DNA from: Nymphaea colorata
Lineage: Eukaryota > Streptophyta > Magnoliopsida > Nymphaeales > Nymphaeaceae
Reading direction: 5' to 3'
Length of the DNA: 64,000 nucleotides
Assembly: GCF_008831285.2 (NCBI RefSeq)
Contig: NC_045140.1
Location: 22,214,131 to 22,278,130, forward strand
Below are positions 12,728-25,470 of this stretch, piece after piece. Both the position numbers and the translations under genes were made by a program. How positions within the stretch are numbered: position 1 is the first letter of the stretch; each line of letters starts with the position of its first letter. Under the pieces are notes generated by a model. That model had not been told where the DNA came from, did no database searches, and saw only the letters and a program-made list of their open reading frames with translations.

Positions 12728-13841
12728 AACTATATGTGACATTTGTAAACACTTATTTGATATAAATCATGTTTTAGGTCAAGTTATTTTTATAAAAAAA
12801 GATTGATTTTTCGTTTTTACTAAAACATTTTGATGTTATAAAAGCCGATCATTTTTGTACTATTAAAAAATTAGTAAAATATGACTAATTTAATATATGT
12901 TTCTTATCAAGCCAGTTTGGTTAGTCAGCTAAAAAATATGTTAATAATTAATTTTAAATGGGTGTACTTTTTGTTTTTACCCAAACGGTCAAGTACTTAT
13001 CATCAACAAGCCAATCGCTTTTCAGAGTCACCCAACCATTCAATAAACACTATCTATCTAGATCAAATATGATGAACTGCTAAGAAAAAAATAATGAAGA
13101 AAAGGTGATGGGTATTTTTCTCAATCATTCATTTGTTTTAGATAAATGACTCTGGTTAGATGACTGTGCGACTTCAGGCTTTCAAGAACACATTGCATCG
13201 CATTGGGCGACTGACATGATTAACTGGAAATGAAGATAGCTGGAGCTGGAGAGAGAGGAGAGAGAGAGAGAGAGAGGGGTTGTGTGGCTGTGGCTTCACT
13301 TACCTGTGAGAAGGAATTATTGAAGCATGATGCAGGAGGAGGGGAGATGACTTCCTCAGGTAGAGACAAATGGTTTTTTTTTTTGGTGCAGGATGTGTAC
13401 GTTTTGAGGAAAATATTGAAGAGTTTGAAAAAGTTTGGCAGGGATGGCAGCGTTTTTCCACCACAGTCTTCCAAAGACGTGACTTGCCTCTGTGTTGTGC
13501 GTTTATAGTATCAGACGGACGCGTCCGATCGGATATGATGAAGCCTTACTTCTTTTCCTTTTATCAATCAGCAGACATTTCAACCCAAGGCCGCACATTA
13601 TTGCAATTGCCAATCTATGTATCTTCTCTAGATTTCGTCAACTTCGTGACAAAAATCTCTTCTATCAATAACTAAGTTCATGCTTCTGGAATTTGCATGC
13701 TAATGAAGTTATAAAAAAGGCTTGTTTTACATTGATTAAGCAGCACCAATATGAGTTTACTGAACTATGTAAAGAAACTAATATGTAAAATAAAATAAAT
13801 CATTTGGGTCCATGCGATCAACTGCTTTGTGTGAGGAAGGT

Positions 13842-13865
13842 ATTCTCATTTTCGAAAATGAGAAT
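13842..13865. repeat. Perfect 24-bp palindrome
   Basis: The half-site ATTCTCATTTTC (13842-13853) is followed without spacer by its exact reverse complement (13854-13865). It could be a foldback seed or chance; there is no adjacent gene. Confidence 0.9.
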
Positions 13866-15365
13866 CAAAATGCCAATCACAAGACAATGCACTTATTGAA
13901 TCATCAAAAAGAAAATCAAATAATCCAGTAAGGAAGTGTACATGAATCTGATTTTGTATGGCAAGACTACATTGTTATTCACAAGTAATATGTCAAACAT
14001 ATAAAGCTAAGAAGACATACTTGCATCGGAAAAACTTATGGTATACATATTCATCAATCATATCTGTCTTAAAAACAAATGAGACCATAAATAGTATGGA
14101 TTGGGTATAGGTATGAGGGTAGGTACAAACACAATAATTTAAGTATTGTGGAAACAGAGATCGACAAGGTATATACTGTGTAAATTCAACAAAATATATG
14201 AAAAATCCATATGCAACATGTCAAAATTCTACAAAAAAAGTTCAATTTCACAAAAAATCTTCAAAAAAATATGTAAAAAAAAATTTGGCGTGTCCAGATG
14301 TGTTGCCATACCTGTGTCAGCATGTCGACAAGGATATGACAGCTATTTAGCCATATCCATGTGACTTAGGGTGGGCTTTAAAGGAATGAGCCAAACCTTG
14401 TTGAACTTGCAAGTCAACCAGTCAACCAAAATAGGAAAACCGCATATAAGTAGATGCTCCTTCAAAATACTTTACAAATACGTCTAAACCTTAGCCTTTT
14501 TGCCCTCTACTTACATTTTCAGCTCGTCAACTGCACCAAAAGTCAAAGTCAACGGGCTGAGCCTAGGGGCCATGGGTCCCTAGAGAAGGCACACAATTAA
14601 GCGCGAAAAAGAACTTAGAGTCAATTCCATCAAATTAGGCTTGCCTTTTTGGATTTAATTTGAGTACTTTTTATGCGGCAGCTTTTGGGCCAAGAACTGG
14701 GTTGGGCCCAATGGGTACTGATTTTTCTATTGCCTGTCATAGAAAACGAAGGGCCGAAGCAAAGCTTGTGGTCGTCCTTTTTAGGCATTAGCTTGGCATG
14801 TTGCGCCGAATGTAGCCCAGTTTAAACAGACCTCGGTTTGTCAGTTGTGATGAGGGGCCGGAATTGAGATCTGAGCGAGGCAGCAGGGTCCACTTGTTTC
14901 TTCATCTCATCAATCATAACATTCGGTCCGGCTGCTGCTGCTTTGAGCAAAAAACTCAGGGAAGTGAAGCTGCTGAAATCTAAATGATGATGCTCAATTT
15001 TCAGGGCAATGCCTTTCACCCAAGAATTGAAGCGACTCAACCAAAGCATCAAATTTTTATGTGGATTCCAAGTATCAGGAAGAGATATAAATGAGTATGC
15101 GAATTTGGAGGTATGTTGATCGAAGTCACAGGTATCAATAACCTTCCAAAATCTCATAAGTTTTATGTCGTAAGATCATGAACTTGAGTTCATCCAATAG
15201 TTGAATCCATCAGAAAATAACTCAACAAAAGCCCTTCTCTTACAAGGTTCAGAACTGCTTTAAAATTTAAATCTTAGGTAGGGAATGAAATGCATACCCA
15301 TCATCTATCTAAGTGTTGCACAAATTATAATCTAAAAAAAATTAACATCCACCAAAATCAAACTG

Positions 15366-17027
15366 ATGAAAAGATACCAACCCAACTGCACTACCACTCA
15401 ACACACAGAGGAAGTCTCTGTTTACTCGAGGGCCTTTGATGTTTTTTGTTTTCCTTTTTTCTTTTCAATCCTAAGAAAAAGTAAAGAGGGAGCAGTTGAG
15501 CGAAAACTGGAAAGAGCCGAAAAGGCGACGGCACAGTCAATAGTCGGTCAGCAAAAAGTCAGAAAACTTTTTCCATTTATAAGGAGAGAGAAAGAGAGAG
15601 AGAAGAGTGAGAGTTCCATTTTCTCTCTCTTGCTATTTTTTTAACTGATTGACGTATTTATTGAAGAACCGGTTTCTTTTTATCGTTTTTTTGTTTTTTT
15701 CTGGAGGGGAAGAAAAGGGCGGTGAATATCGGAGGACCGACTTGGATTGGTGGTTTCGGTGCGACCCAGTCGGTGTCTTCCCCCCGCTCTCTCTCGTAAG
15801 TTCAATCAGAAACCCTGGAAGAACAGTTTGCAGATTTCTTTACAGGCGGACGATGACTGAGAAAAGAAGTTGGGGGAAAATGTTTAGAAGAAGAAAGCAA
15901 GTCCTTCTCTTTCTCTCTCTGTGAGGAGGCAGTAAACTTTGTTCCTTTCCTTGGAGTTTAGTCGGTTGCGGTTTCATCGTGTTTGTTTGGTTCCGCTACT
16001 TGGAGTTATTAGCATTCCTACATGCTTTTACTGGCGCAGGGGTTTCTGGCTCTTGCTTGAATGAACCCGAGGACTTCGAAGGGAAAGAGAAACAGAGAGA
16101 GTGCAGGGGCTTTTCTTTGAGACGCACGGAAATAAGCTAAATGCCAAAAGTAGTTGCATCATTTATCTTTGTCGATTTACAATGCGTCTTGGAGAAAAGA
16201 AGGGGGGCCCTGCGACACTTTAAAGAGACGGCATACAAGGGAGGCACTGGAGAGGGAGGACTCACCAACAGTCGCTATTTAGAGAAGCAAGAATGATGGT
16301 GGGTTTTATCAGAGGGTAAATCCTCCTCTCTCATCTCAATTTGACGTCTTGATTTCTTTGGACGGGAGGACGACTGGGGGGTTGAAGAATTACGCGGAGA
16401 GAGATGGGCTGCAGCCGTCGACTTTTAGTTTGGCGTCTCCTTCCTTCGCGCTAGACGAGAAAGGGAAGAAAACGAATAGAAGAGGATAAAAGCAGACGGT
16501 CTACTTGATGATGGGGAGAGCGACTGTGCCTTTGTGGTGTTGTGTTGAATCTAGTGACACAGAGGAAAAGGTGGCCTTTGGAAAAAAAGTAGGAAGTAGA
16601 AGATGAGGAAGACGAAATAGAGGGAAGTAAGTTCTTTACATGTGAGGAGGTCTCCGAAACTCCTCTTGTTTTTGAAGAATTGGAGCTATGATTTCGTGGG
16701 AAGCCGGAGCCTTTCTTCTTTCCTGCCGCTAGCCCGCTAGGTGAGGAGATCAAATATTGTCTGCCCATCATCCAACACTATAAGCGCAGGCTGGAGCACG
16801 ATCCCGCAAAGCTACTTTGACACAGAGCAGGTGGTAATCTTCGTGAAGAAGAAGATGATGATGTTGATGTAGAGAAAAGTGAGGCATCAACCACATGAAA
16901 ATGTCTTTGGACATCCTCCTATTTCCAAAGGATTTCAACTATGACGATGTGAAGAACCAGAATCTATCTTCCCTCTTCCCTTTAGTTCATTATATATAGG
17001 GGATCAGATACCTTCTTCTCACCATCC
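15366..17027 (+). promoter_or_regulatory. Presumed promoter/5' leader region of the SMAX1-like gene
   Basis: This stretch has GAGAGA- and CTCTCT-rich tracts, typical of plant promoters and leaders. A TATATATA element at 16991-16998 lies only about 30 nt before the ATG at 17028, which would leave almost no leader, so the main start is probably elsewhere. Short frames here lack family motifs and no splice chain joins them to the gene. The start site is not resolved. Confidence 0.35.
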
Positions 17028-20000
17028 ATGGCCATGCGGTCGGGCTTGGGGACGATCCAGCAGACGCTCACAGCCGAAGCAGCGAGCGTCCTGAGTCATT
17101 CGATTGCTGATGCAGGGCGTCGCGGGCATAGCCAGACTACCCCTCTTCACGTTGCGGCAACTCTTCTCTCCTCTCCGAATGGGTTTCTCAGACAGGCTTG
17201 TATCCGTTCCCACCCCAATTCCTCCCACCCTCTTCAATGCCGCGCCCTCGAGCTCTGCTTCAGCGTGGCCCTCGACCGCCTTCCCTCGTCTGGGTCGGCC
17301 GTGTCCCATGTAGCGGAGCCGCCGATTTCGAACGCTCTCATGGCGGCGCTCAAGCGGGCGCAGGCCAATCAGCGCAGAGGATGTCCCGAGCAGCAGCAGC
17401 AGCCTCTCCTCGCCGTTAAGGTCGAGTTAGAGCAGCTCGTTATCTCCATTCTCGACGACCCTAGTGTTAGCAGGGTGATGAGGGAGGCGAGCTTCTCCAG
17501 CCCCGCTGTCAAGGCCACCATCGAGCAGATCATCGCCAATTCTCCCTCCCACAATCCGAAGTCGGCCCTCGCTTCCATTGGTGGTGTTGCCGGCTTCTCG
17601 CTTGTCTCCCAACGGCCGGCACCAGCCGGGAATTTGTATCTCAATCCTCGATTACAGATTTGTGCTTCCCCTGCAGGGGACCGTCGGGTTGGTGGGCAGA
17701 GGATGGAGGATGTGAAGAAGGTGGTAGATGTCTTGCAGAGGACGAAGAAGAGGAATCCGGTTCTGGTAGGTGATCACGAGCCTGAGGCGGTGATGAAGGA
17801 GCTTTTGCAGAAGATTGAAAGGAAGGAATTAGGTGAGATACTGAGGGACGTGCTGGTTGTCTCTGTTGAGAAGGAGCTGTCCACTATGTGTACAGGAAGA
17901 AGCGAGGAGAAGGAGAGGATTAGGCTGAAGATAAAAGAGTTGGGAGTCCTGATTGAGAGCAAGATGAACGGCCAAGGTGGTGTTATCTTCAACCTGGGCG
18001 ATCTTCGGTGGTTGGTGGAGCAGCAGGGGGGAGTTTCGTTCGGCGCTTCGGTATCGGGGCCTGTCCAGGAGGTTGTGTCGGAGATAGCTAAGCTTCTGTG
18101 CAGCCATCGAGAAGGAGGCAAGCTTTGGTTGATGGGGACTGCTACATGTGAGACTTATCTGAGGTGCCAGGTTTATCACCCTTCTATGGAGAACGAATGG
18201 GATCTGCAAGCCCTGCCTATTGCGGCAAGGTCACCCGTCCCTGGGTTGTTTCCAAGGTTCTCTCTCTCTCTCTCGGTCTCTCTCTCTCATATCTTATTCA
18301 TGGCTATTCCTTTTTATGAATTCACGCGAGACTTTGGTTAATCTTGGGGTTCTCCCTTTCATCTTTGTGTTGGTTATAGATTAGGATTCCAGCTTGTCTG
18401 CCCCTAATCTATTATATATACAGATATATTTTGTTGGAGGTACTAGCTTTCTTTATAAGTTGGGGCTTCAATTGGTTCTATGTGCAATCCATGGCGGATC
18501 TTACTTTTTTGCTTCTTCTGTGCTGCTCTGTGGAGGTCCTCTTTTGCTTCTCCTTTTTGGTTCTATTGTCGGTTTAGTTCCTTGTAATTCTTTTCTCATT
18601 GCAGTGATGTTGACGGTTTCATGTATTTCTGCCGATGTTCTTTTCCCAATGAAAATTTCTTTTCTCTGCTTGATGTGTCATTAAAAATTGCAGGATTGGA
18701 GGCAACGGGATTCTGAGCAGTGGGATCCTGAGCGGTCCCATGGAATCCCTTTCCACTCTGAAGGGTTTCCAGGTAAACCCCCTCTCTCTGAGAAGGTTCG
18801 ATGAAAATGGCAACTCTTCTCTGGCGCGGAGGATGACCTGCTGTCCTTCGTGCGTGGAGAATTATGAGAAGGACCTAGCCAAACTTGTGGCTAATGAGTT
18901 TGAGAAGTCCTCATCCGATGCTAAATCTGACGAACAGCACCAGCACCAGTTGCCAAAGTGGTTGCAGCTTGCAAAGCCTGCCAACGTCAAACCCGGTGAT
19001 CACCCTCTGGTAATAAGATTGGAAATTCGGTTCTGAGCTTTCTATTACTCGACAATTTCCAAATTAGGTTTCTTCCTCATCTTCTTCTCGTGTTCTTTTT
19101 TTGCAGCCCAAAGAAAATGAAGACCAGTTGCGGAAACAAAAATCGGATGAATTGCAGAAGAAATGGAACGAAACCTGCAGTCGTCTGCATCCTGGATATC
19201 GGCCTATTGTTGGGACCGAGAAGCCTTCCCCTCTGACATCATCCTCTTTGCTTGATTCTCATAGTTCCACCAATGGCAACGGCAATGCCGGGATCTCTGG
19301 CAGTATCTATAACTCCTCTATGTGGAGAGAGCAATTTCAACCCAAGTTGCAGGTGAGCAGGGGCACTATTTTGCCGTTGGGTGCCACTAAGACCGCCATC
19401 AATCTGCCTTTGGAAACGGGAAGATCACCGCCATCAAGTCCGGTAAGAACTGACTTGGTACTTGGCGGGCCGAAGTTGTCCACGACCGAGAATGTTGAAC
19501 CTGCGGGCGCCTACAAGGACAGGTCGAATAATTTAACAGGCCATGTTTCTGCGCAGCGGGTTTCCGATCGATGCAACCTGAAAATTGCCTGCACACTGGA
19601 TGAAGATTCGTTTAAGAGGCTCTTCAAGGGCCTCACCCAGAAGGTGAGTTGGCAGACAGAAGCTGCAACTTCGGTGGCCACAGCAGTCACCAAGTGCCGG
19701 TCTGGAGGTGGGAAACCGAGGGGTGTAGGGATGAAGGGCGACACATGGCTGCTGTTCCTCGGGCCAGACAGGGTTGGGAAGAAGAAGATGGCAGCTGGAC
19801 TGTCCGAATTAGTATTCGGCACCAGGCCTATATGCATTCGGTTGGGACTTTCCGACGCTGGTAACCATCATGAGGATGATGGTGACGAATGCTGTCCGAG
19901 GACGAGGAGGAGAACTGTTCTGAACAGGATAGCTGATGCAGTCAGGCGAAGTCCATTCTCTGTTTTGGTGCTGGAGGACGTCGATCAGGCCGATTCTCTG

Positions 20001-20801
20001 ATCCATGGCAGCTTGATCCGGGCAATGGAGAGGGGTAGGCTATCTGATTCTCATGGCCGAGAGGTAGGGCTCGGCAGTGTAATCTTCATCCTCACTGCTG
20101 AATGGTTGCCAGAGAGCCTCAACAGCACGACACCAGAGTCCGGTAAGTTTAACGAGGACAGATTGGCAGCTGCGGCAGCCTCCTACCGGCCGCTGCTGCT
20201 CTCAATTGGCAGCAGCAGCAGCCTAACTGTAGCAAGAAACAAGCGCCGGCCTGCCTGGCTGGAGAAGGAAGAAGGTCGGGCACCTACGTTGCAGAAGCCG
20301 ACACTGGCAATCGATTTGAACTTGTCAGCAGACGATAGTGACGCCATCGACATCTCCCATGGCTCCCGCAACTCTAGTGACCTCACGTTCGAGGCCGGCT
20401 TCAGGTCGCCGCATTGTGCAGCAATGAAGGAATTAGTAGGCCGAGTTGATGAAACCATCACGTTCAAGCAAGTCGACTTCGAAACGATGTCCAAGAGCAT
20501 CGCAAGCTCGCTGAAGACTAGATTTGCTGGGCAGGTCGGAAAGGGTACGTTGGAGGTGGAAGAGGAGGCATTGGAGCAGTTGTTGGCCGCAATTTGGTTC
20601 GGTCCTGGCTCCGGCGGAATCGATGAGGTGGAGAGCTGGGCGGACCGGGTACTGGTGCCAGTTTTCCGGGAGATGAAAGACGGATGTGCGGTGAAGGAAG
20701 ACGGCATGATCCGACTGCTGGTGGCTGGTGCAGAGGCGGAAGCGTCACGGCCGTCCAGCGGGAATTGGCTGCCCAGCCAAATTGCAGTCACCAGGGGCTG
20801 A
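17028..20801 (+). CDS. SMAX1: SMAX1-like (SMXL) Clp-ATPase-family repressor
   Basis: Coding exons are 17028-18256, 18694-19009 and 19107-20801, joining in frame to 1079 codons plus TGA; three exons is the layout I recall for SMAX1 genes. Established knowledge: SMAX1/SMXL2 are nuclear repressors in karrikin/KAI2 signalling, bound by KAI2-MAX2 and degraded, and recruiting TOPLESS corepressors. What is seen: a double Clp-N domain (about residues 8-170, with HPLQCRALELCF), a degenerate first ATPase-like domain (NPVLVGD at 243-249, no GKT), the SMAX1-clade phrase GTATCETYLRCQVYHP, a Cys-pair segment (CCPSCVENYE) in exon 2, and a C-terminal ATPase-like domain with GPDRVGKKKMA at 734-744 and LEDVD at 804-808. 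An EAR motif IDLNLS is at 917-922. Odd: RRRT (782-785) stands where RGKT, needed for hormone-triggered degradation, is expected. The ATG choice is backed by family alignment (MAMRSGLGTIQQTL); the Met two codons later is an alternative. The SMAX1/SMXL2 clade fits better than SMXL3-5 or SMXL6-8. Confidence 0.95.
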
Positions 20802-23164
20802 CACGAGAAACCGCTAACGGTTAGGCCAGGGCAGTCAGGACACCGGACGGGAACCTGGTAGTGCTTTTGCCATTTATGCGATGGTCGGCAGTCTGTCAGA
20901 CAATACTGAAGCGTGAACGGCCATATGGGTGGGCTTCATCTCTTGTTCAACGTGGCTACTTGATCGGGGAACCGAATTCAATCTACAATCCGGGCGATTA
21001 TAGCAGTTACATAATCTAATTTGCAAATTATCTGGATGGTCTATCTTTCTTAGCAGATTTTGACGCCGGTGGCAATAGACATGTCTCGTAAGGGTCAATT
21101 GAGTAGAGAAAAACAGCCAACCAAGAAGTTAGCAAGCCATTGACAGAAAAAGAGAAGGAAAAGTAAACACTTGAAAGACATTGATGGATTCGCTGCTTCA
21201 CAAGAGTTTGTGGCCCTGCTTTCCAATTTTGTTGTGCAATTCGCAATTGGCAAAGTGATTTTTGATTGAGTTACCGATCGTTGGAACTTACAATGATCAG
21301 AATATGCCTCAACACAGTACAGTGAGCGCCCCATTATCCCTTGCTTGGGAAGCACCATTGTGTAACATAGATCCTCTTTGGGGCTTTCTTTTCTTTTTTA
21401 TAGTAAACGTTTCTTAGCTAGAAATTTTGTTAAACTTGTTCTCTTGTTTGCAATGTATAGGTACATATTGATTCTATTCTTGCATTCTACAATAAGATAT
21501 ACTTGGAAGAGTATTTTTTTTTCTTTAAACTTTTTTGTAGATTATTCTTCTCGCTGTGCATCTCACCCTCTTGATCGATGTTTTCTCCTCTTTTCAAAAG
21601 ATGCATTCCCCCTTCTTTTTTTCTTCTCTTTACCTTAAGAATTAGGCAGACAATGCTATACAATAATCCGTCAGATATGCACCGTGAGTTTGAACTATTG
21701 GCTTTTTCCAAATCGAAGATTTTAATTAAACCAACCAACCAACCAACAAAGAAAAAGGAGAAACGACGCACCTTTTAGGTAGAACATCAAAAGAGGAGCT
21801 TCATGTGTTGAACTTTTCTGGAAAAGCAGCCTTTTCCTGACAACAGGAAAGTAGAAGCACGAGTAAAAGTAAAATGTACCGTTTTTGGACGCAGTGTCCT
21901 TTTTACAGTGCCTTTTCAAGTGAAAAAGCTCGTGTGAAAAGAGTGCGAGTGTCATTTCATCCGACTAGATTGCTTAATGCGAGGGAGGAATGGTAAAAGT
22001 AAGAAGAGAAGTGTGGCATGCACCAAAAGATTTCAAAAAGATGAGCCTTCGATTTCACGTTATAACAAAAAATACTTGTCCCAAGTAAACTCGTCTTTTT
22101 TTAAGCGAAGAAGAAATACGTAAATTTCTTAATGCTGCCGTACCGGCCGTATAAGGGGATTTGTTTAAAAGTAAAATTTTCGTCACGGAGTGGGACAGTC
22201 TTGGCTGGAAAAGGTTTGTGTTTGTCACGCAGATACACATAGTTCTCGAATCCCCTACTTTATGACGATAACCAGCAAGAAAGAAAATCTAATCCCATGC
22301 TAAATTGGCAAGATATTCATTTCGTCATTTGCCATTATGTCATAAGTTGAGTCGATAAGATGAATATTTTTTATGGGCCATTCAGTGATAGTAATAGTTT
22401 GTCATGAATCTGCACCAAACTATTAGAGCACATAGATAGATTTAGCAGTTCATGAATCTATTTCAATTGCAAGACAAATTCATAACTGTTCTCATCGTCA
22501 AACAGAAGAAATCCACCTAAACCCATCATCTTGCTAATCAAAACGGGCAGATAGGAATGTGTATTATCAATGGCTGATGTCATATTGAGGGTGCTGTGAT
22601 GTAGCTATAGTTTGGTAACTTGTTGTGACGCTTAAGATGTTGCCTAATAATCAGTCGTACGCATTGAGGGGGTAAGATTTGAGACGATCAAACGTAAGCT
22701 AAAGGTTGTCCGGGGAAAAGAGGCAGTTCTAAGGATTTGATATCTCCGTCCATCAATTATTTTTTAGGTGTTTCCTAAGGGAATATAATATGCGGGCCCA
22801 ATTATGAATGCGTCGAGCGGCCCGTGCCGAAAAAAGAAAAAGAAAAAAGTGGCAATTAATTAAACAAACAGCAGTTAAAAAATTCAGTAAAACGAATCTG
22901 TGGGGTTCATGGGGCACGCTTATAAACGAAGTCATACTTGCTTTTTCGTGGGCACTTTAAAAAAAAGCTTTAAGTTGTAGTAAAAATTACATTTTCGAAG
23001 GAAATGTGGCAAGCATCAACTAAGACAAAGGTTAGAAACCAGGTTTTCCTCATGTTTAAACAAGTTTTTAACGTGGCTTTACCGTTTCCAGATTAGGAAC
23101 TCGTTATTAGATCTCTCTCTCTCTCTCATCATGTCTTCTACTTTTATTTCGTCATCTAGTATGG

Positions 23165-23217
<53 letters not shown>

Positions 23218-24763
23218 TTTCATGTCTTCTAGTTTGATTTCGACATCCAGTATATATATTAGATATTTCAGTAAATGCTTATTGACTATGATTTGATATT
23301 GAAGGTAATGTTCGGTTACCTCATGTTTAAGATGTATGTCGGTTTAAAGATTTTAGATTTTGGGATTTCAAATCCATTCTCAGATTGATTGAGATCCTTT
23401 GTTCGAAAGATGTACGTTAAATTTATTACCCTTGCTCATCGGAATTTGCAATTCTCAGTCCCACACCTTCCCTTTCTTGTCTCTGAGATTCATGGATTTC
23501 AGATGTATTAAGCCTTTAAGGACTTTAAGTTCACAGCCATGAAATCTACAATTTTCTAAAACCACAAATTTAAGATAAGCCCCGCATAGGATCTGACTTT
23601 CAATGATCCCAGATAATCAAAATCCCCTTAATTGAGCACCGACTTTACACATGGTGGGTACAACAGTCTTTAAAAACAAATAACAAAAAGGTTTCTATAT
23701 TAACGGGCCAACTTGTCGTCTTTCTTGCACCAGGGATTGAACTACCACAATTTAATGCAGTAAGAAGCACTTCATTTATAACAAAGCTCCATTAAACGAA
23801 AAGCAATCTCCAGTTCGTGCTTTGTTAGATTGTGCAAAAAGTTTCATGGAAATAATTGTTGGATTACAAGGACTTTAGTTATAACATCAAATGAGGCTAC
23901 CGACTTCATCTTGTATGTGATCCACAACAAAGAATGGATGGTGGTAGCTATATGGGTAGAAACAGAAACTGAATTTATTTTATTGGCTCATATACAAAAG
24001 CTGGTTCAGGAGATTGGCATGTCTTCAAGACCCTACGCGTTCTACAATCTAAAGGACCCGGTTGAATTTGTGACATGCCATTCGGGTGCCCATGGTGTAC
24101 CCAAATTCGAATCAAACACGTAGAAAAGTTTCTCTAGAAAGAGTTTTCAGGTGAGCCGAAGAGAACCCCACCACCTTGGTTAAGGGCCGAAACCCTTCAT
24201 TTTTTTCTTTATCTCTAGGTTGTAGAACTGTCTTACGGGACCTGGGTGAACTCATTGTTACTTCTATTAACTCAAGAATAGACATGCCACTATTTACAAT
24301 ATAAATGAGTAACACATCCAGAAATCAAACTAAGGACCAGGCATTTCCCGGCCTGCCAGCGGACCAGTTATACGATGCCTCTTGGGACTTTTTTACAAAG
24401 TGTTTGTACAGTAACAATAAGAAAGTGTTTGATAACAAGATTACCAACACACTGTTTTTGAACTTGTTACAAAGATTGGTTATATTCATGGAACACGTGA
24501 TGCCCTGTCATGGTAACGTGGTTGGCATGAACGAAAACTTGCTCACTGGCAGCCGGCTTACTTCTCCTCCTCCCAAACTTGGGAGGGAAAGGAGTTACCA
24601 AAAACGCATATACAAATTCCATTTCACTATAGATGGACTGACAATACTATAATTTCTTTTACGTAAAGTATCCATCAAGCTTGGCGAAGTTTTTGAAGCT
24701 GGTTGAGGCAGTATGGAGGTTAAATAGGAACTACCAAGCATCGGTAATTTGAAAAAAAACTCT
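20802..24763. other. Intergenic region between SMAX1-like gene and retrotransposon
   Basis: It contains the 3' UTR of the SMAX1-like gene and AT-rich intergenic DNA. Frames of 60-115 codons show no recognisable domains and could not be joined by splice sites. A CT/CA microsatellite region lies at 23111-23256. No RNA gene was seen. Confidence 0.6.
23111..23256. repeat. Duplicated segment with (TC)n(AC)n microsatellite
   Basis: A short CT run followed by CATGTCTTCTA and a GTCATCTAGTAT-like phrase is repeated after a long (TC)n(AC)n run (23167-23216) as CATGTCTTCTAG and GACATCCAGTAT. This looks like a tandem duplication whose CT part then expanded. Confidence 0.7.
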
Positions 24764-24768
24764 CTGTT
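24764..24768 (+). repeat. Left target-site duplication CTGTT
   Basis: The 5 bp before the 5' LTR (CTGTT) are repeated exactly at 26794-26798 after the 3' LTR, the expected footprint of LTR retrotransposon integrase. Confidence 0.9.
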
Positions 24769-25470
24769 TGTTGCCGGTCGACTGTGTCTGGCCGGCCAAG
24801 TCAGTAAAAGGGAATGCTGCTTGGCCAGCTTAGGCATAGTTGGAAGGCATGTGGGATCAAATCGGTCGCCGAGTCAAGCAAAAAGCAATGCACTTGGAAT
24901 GTGCAGCGCGGTGGTGCAGTGACAAGGCGTTTAAATGCATCATGATCAGCAGTCCCTTTGGAAGTACAAGTCCGTCGTTGGGGAATCCAGTGGGTTCCCC
25001 ACGCGTAGTGTTTGGATACACAAGGGGGTGCGCGTGGGGTAGGGGCAATTCCCCCAGTGGGCGCATACGCTGCGTTCCACAACCGCGTAGAGTCACGCGG
25101 GGGTGAGCAAGTGAAAGCTCATCGTCGAGTAGGGCGATGGTCGGCCGCCTTACTTAATGACATATAGTCGTCAACTGGCTTCGGCTGGGGACTTCCTCCC
25201 AAGGGAAGTCTACCCCCACCCAGATTTCGTTTGGATGTAGATAGGCACTTGGAAGAATGGTGAAGTTCTGACAGGCCATGGCTTTCCGATGGTCGACAAG
25301 GGGATAAAACCTGGGTGATGGTGTGCCGAGTGCTTTGCACTCCTCGTCTAGTCCACAGTCCCGAATAATGATGAATGCTTCCGCTAGCTTAAAAGAGGTG
25401 TTAGGCTGGCCGAAGGCTTTTGGGAAACGCCTTCGGCGCCGCGCGGGTCGGAGAAACTCGGCCCGTGACA
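24769..25470 (+). repeat. 5' LTR (702 bp)
   Basis: Starts TGTTGCC and ends GTGACA. It contains several perfect inverted repeats: CCCCACGCG (24997-25005) with CGCGTGGGG (25031-25039); CCGCGT (25083-25088) with ACGCGG (25095-25100); and GCCGAAGGC (25409-25417) with GCCTTCGGC (25429-25437), close to the LTR end. It is clearly more GC-rich than flanking DNA. Relative to the 3' LTR it lacks 9 bp after GACAGG near 25274. Confidence 0.95.

Larger units (their letters stand above)
1543..17027. other. Long intergenic region, gene-free by inspection
   Basis: About 15.5 kb of AT-rich DNA between the stop of the left-hand gene and the start codon of the SMAX1-like gene. Frames are short, carry no family motifs and cannot be chained through splice sites. 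It contains the 3' UTR of the left gene, a 145-bp tandem array (4142-4576), microsatellites (5539-5581, 7379-7399, 10734-10809), a dispersed AT-rich repeat (9495-9770), a 60-bp duplication (12608-12727) and a 24-bp palindrome (13842-13865). No tRNA, rRNA or transposase remnant was recognised. Confidence 0.6.

Noticed and set aside
16991-16998. TATATATA as the SMAX1-like TATA box
   Set aside because: Only about 30 nt before the start codon, leaving nearly no 5' leader.
20183-20791. 202-codon minus-strand frame inside SMAX1-like exon 3
   Set aside because: It is the antisense shadow of a GC-rich coding exon and has no family motifs.
17028-20801. SMXL3/4/5-type assignment for the SMXL gene because RGKT is absent
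   Set aside because: The N-terminal domain, the GTATCETYLRCQVYHP segment and the exon 2 Cys pairs match SMAX1/SMXL2 much better.
23830-24123. 97-codon plus-strand frame left of the retrotransposon
   Set aside because: Considered as a transposon gene remnant, but no catalytic motif or similarity could be recognised.
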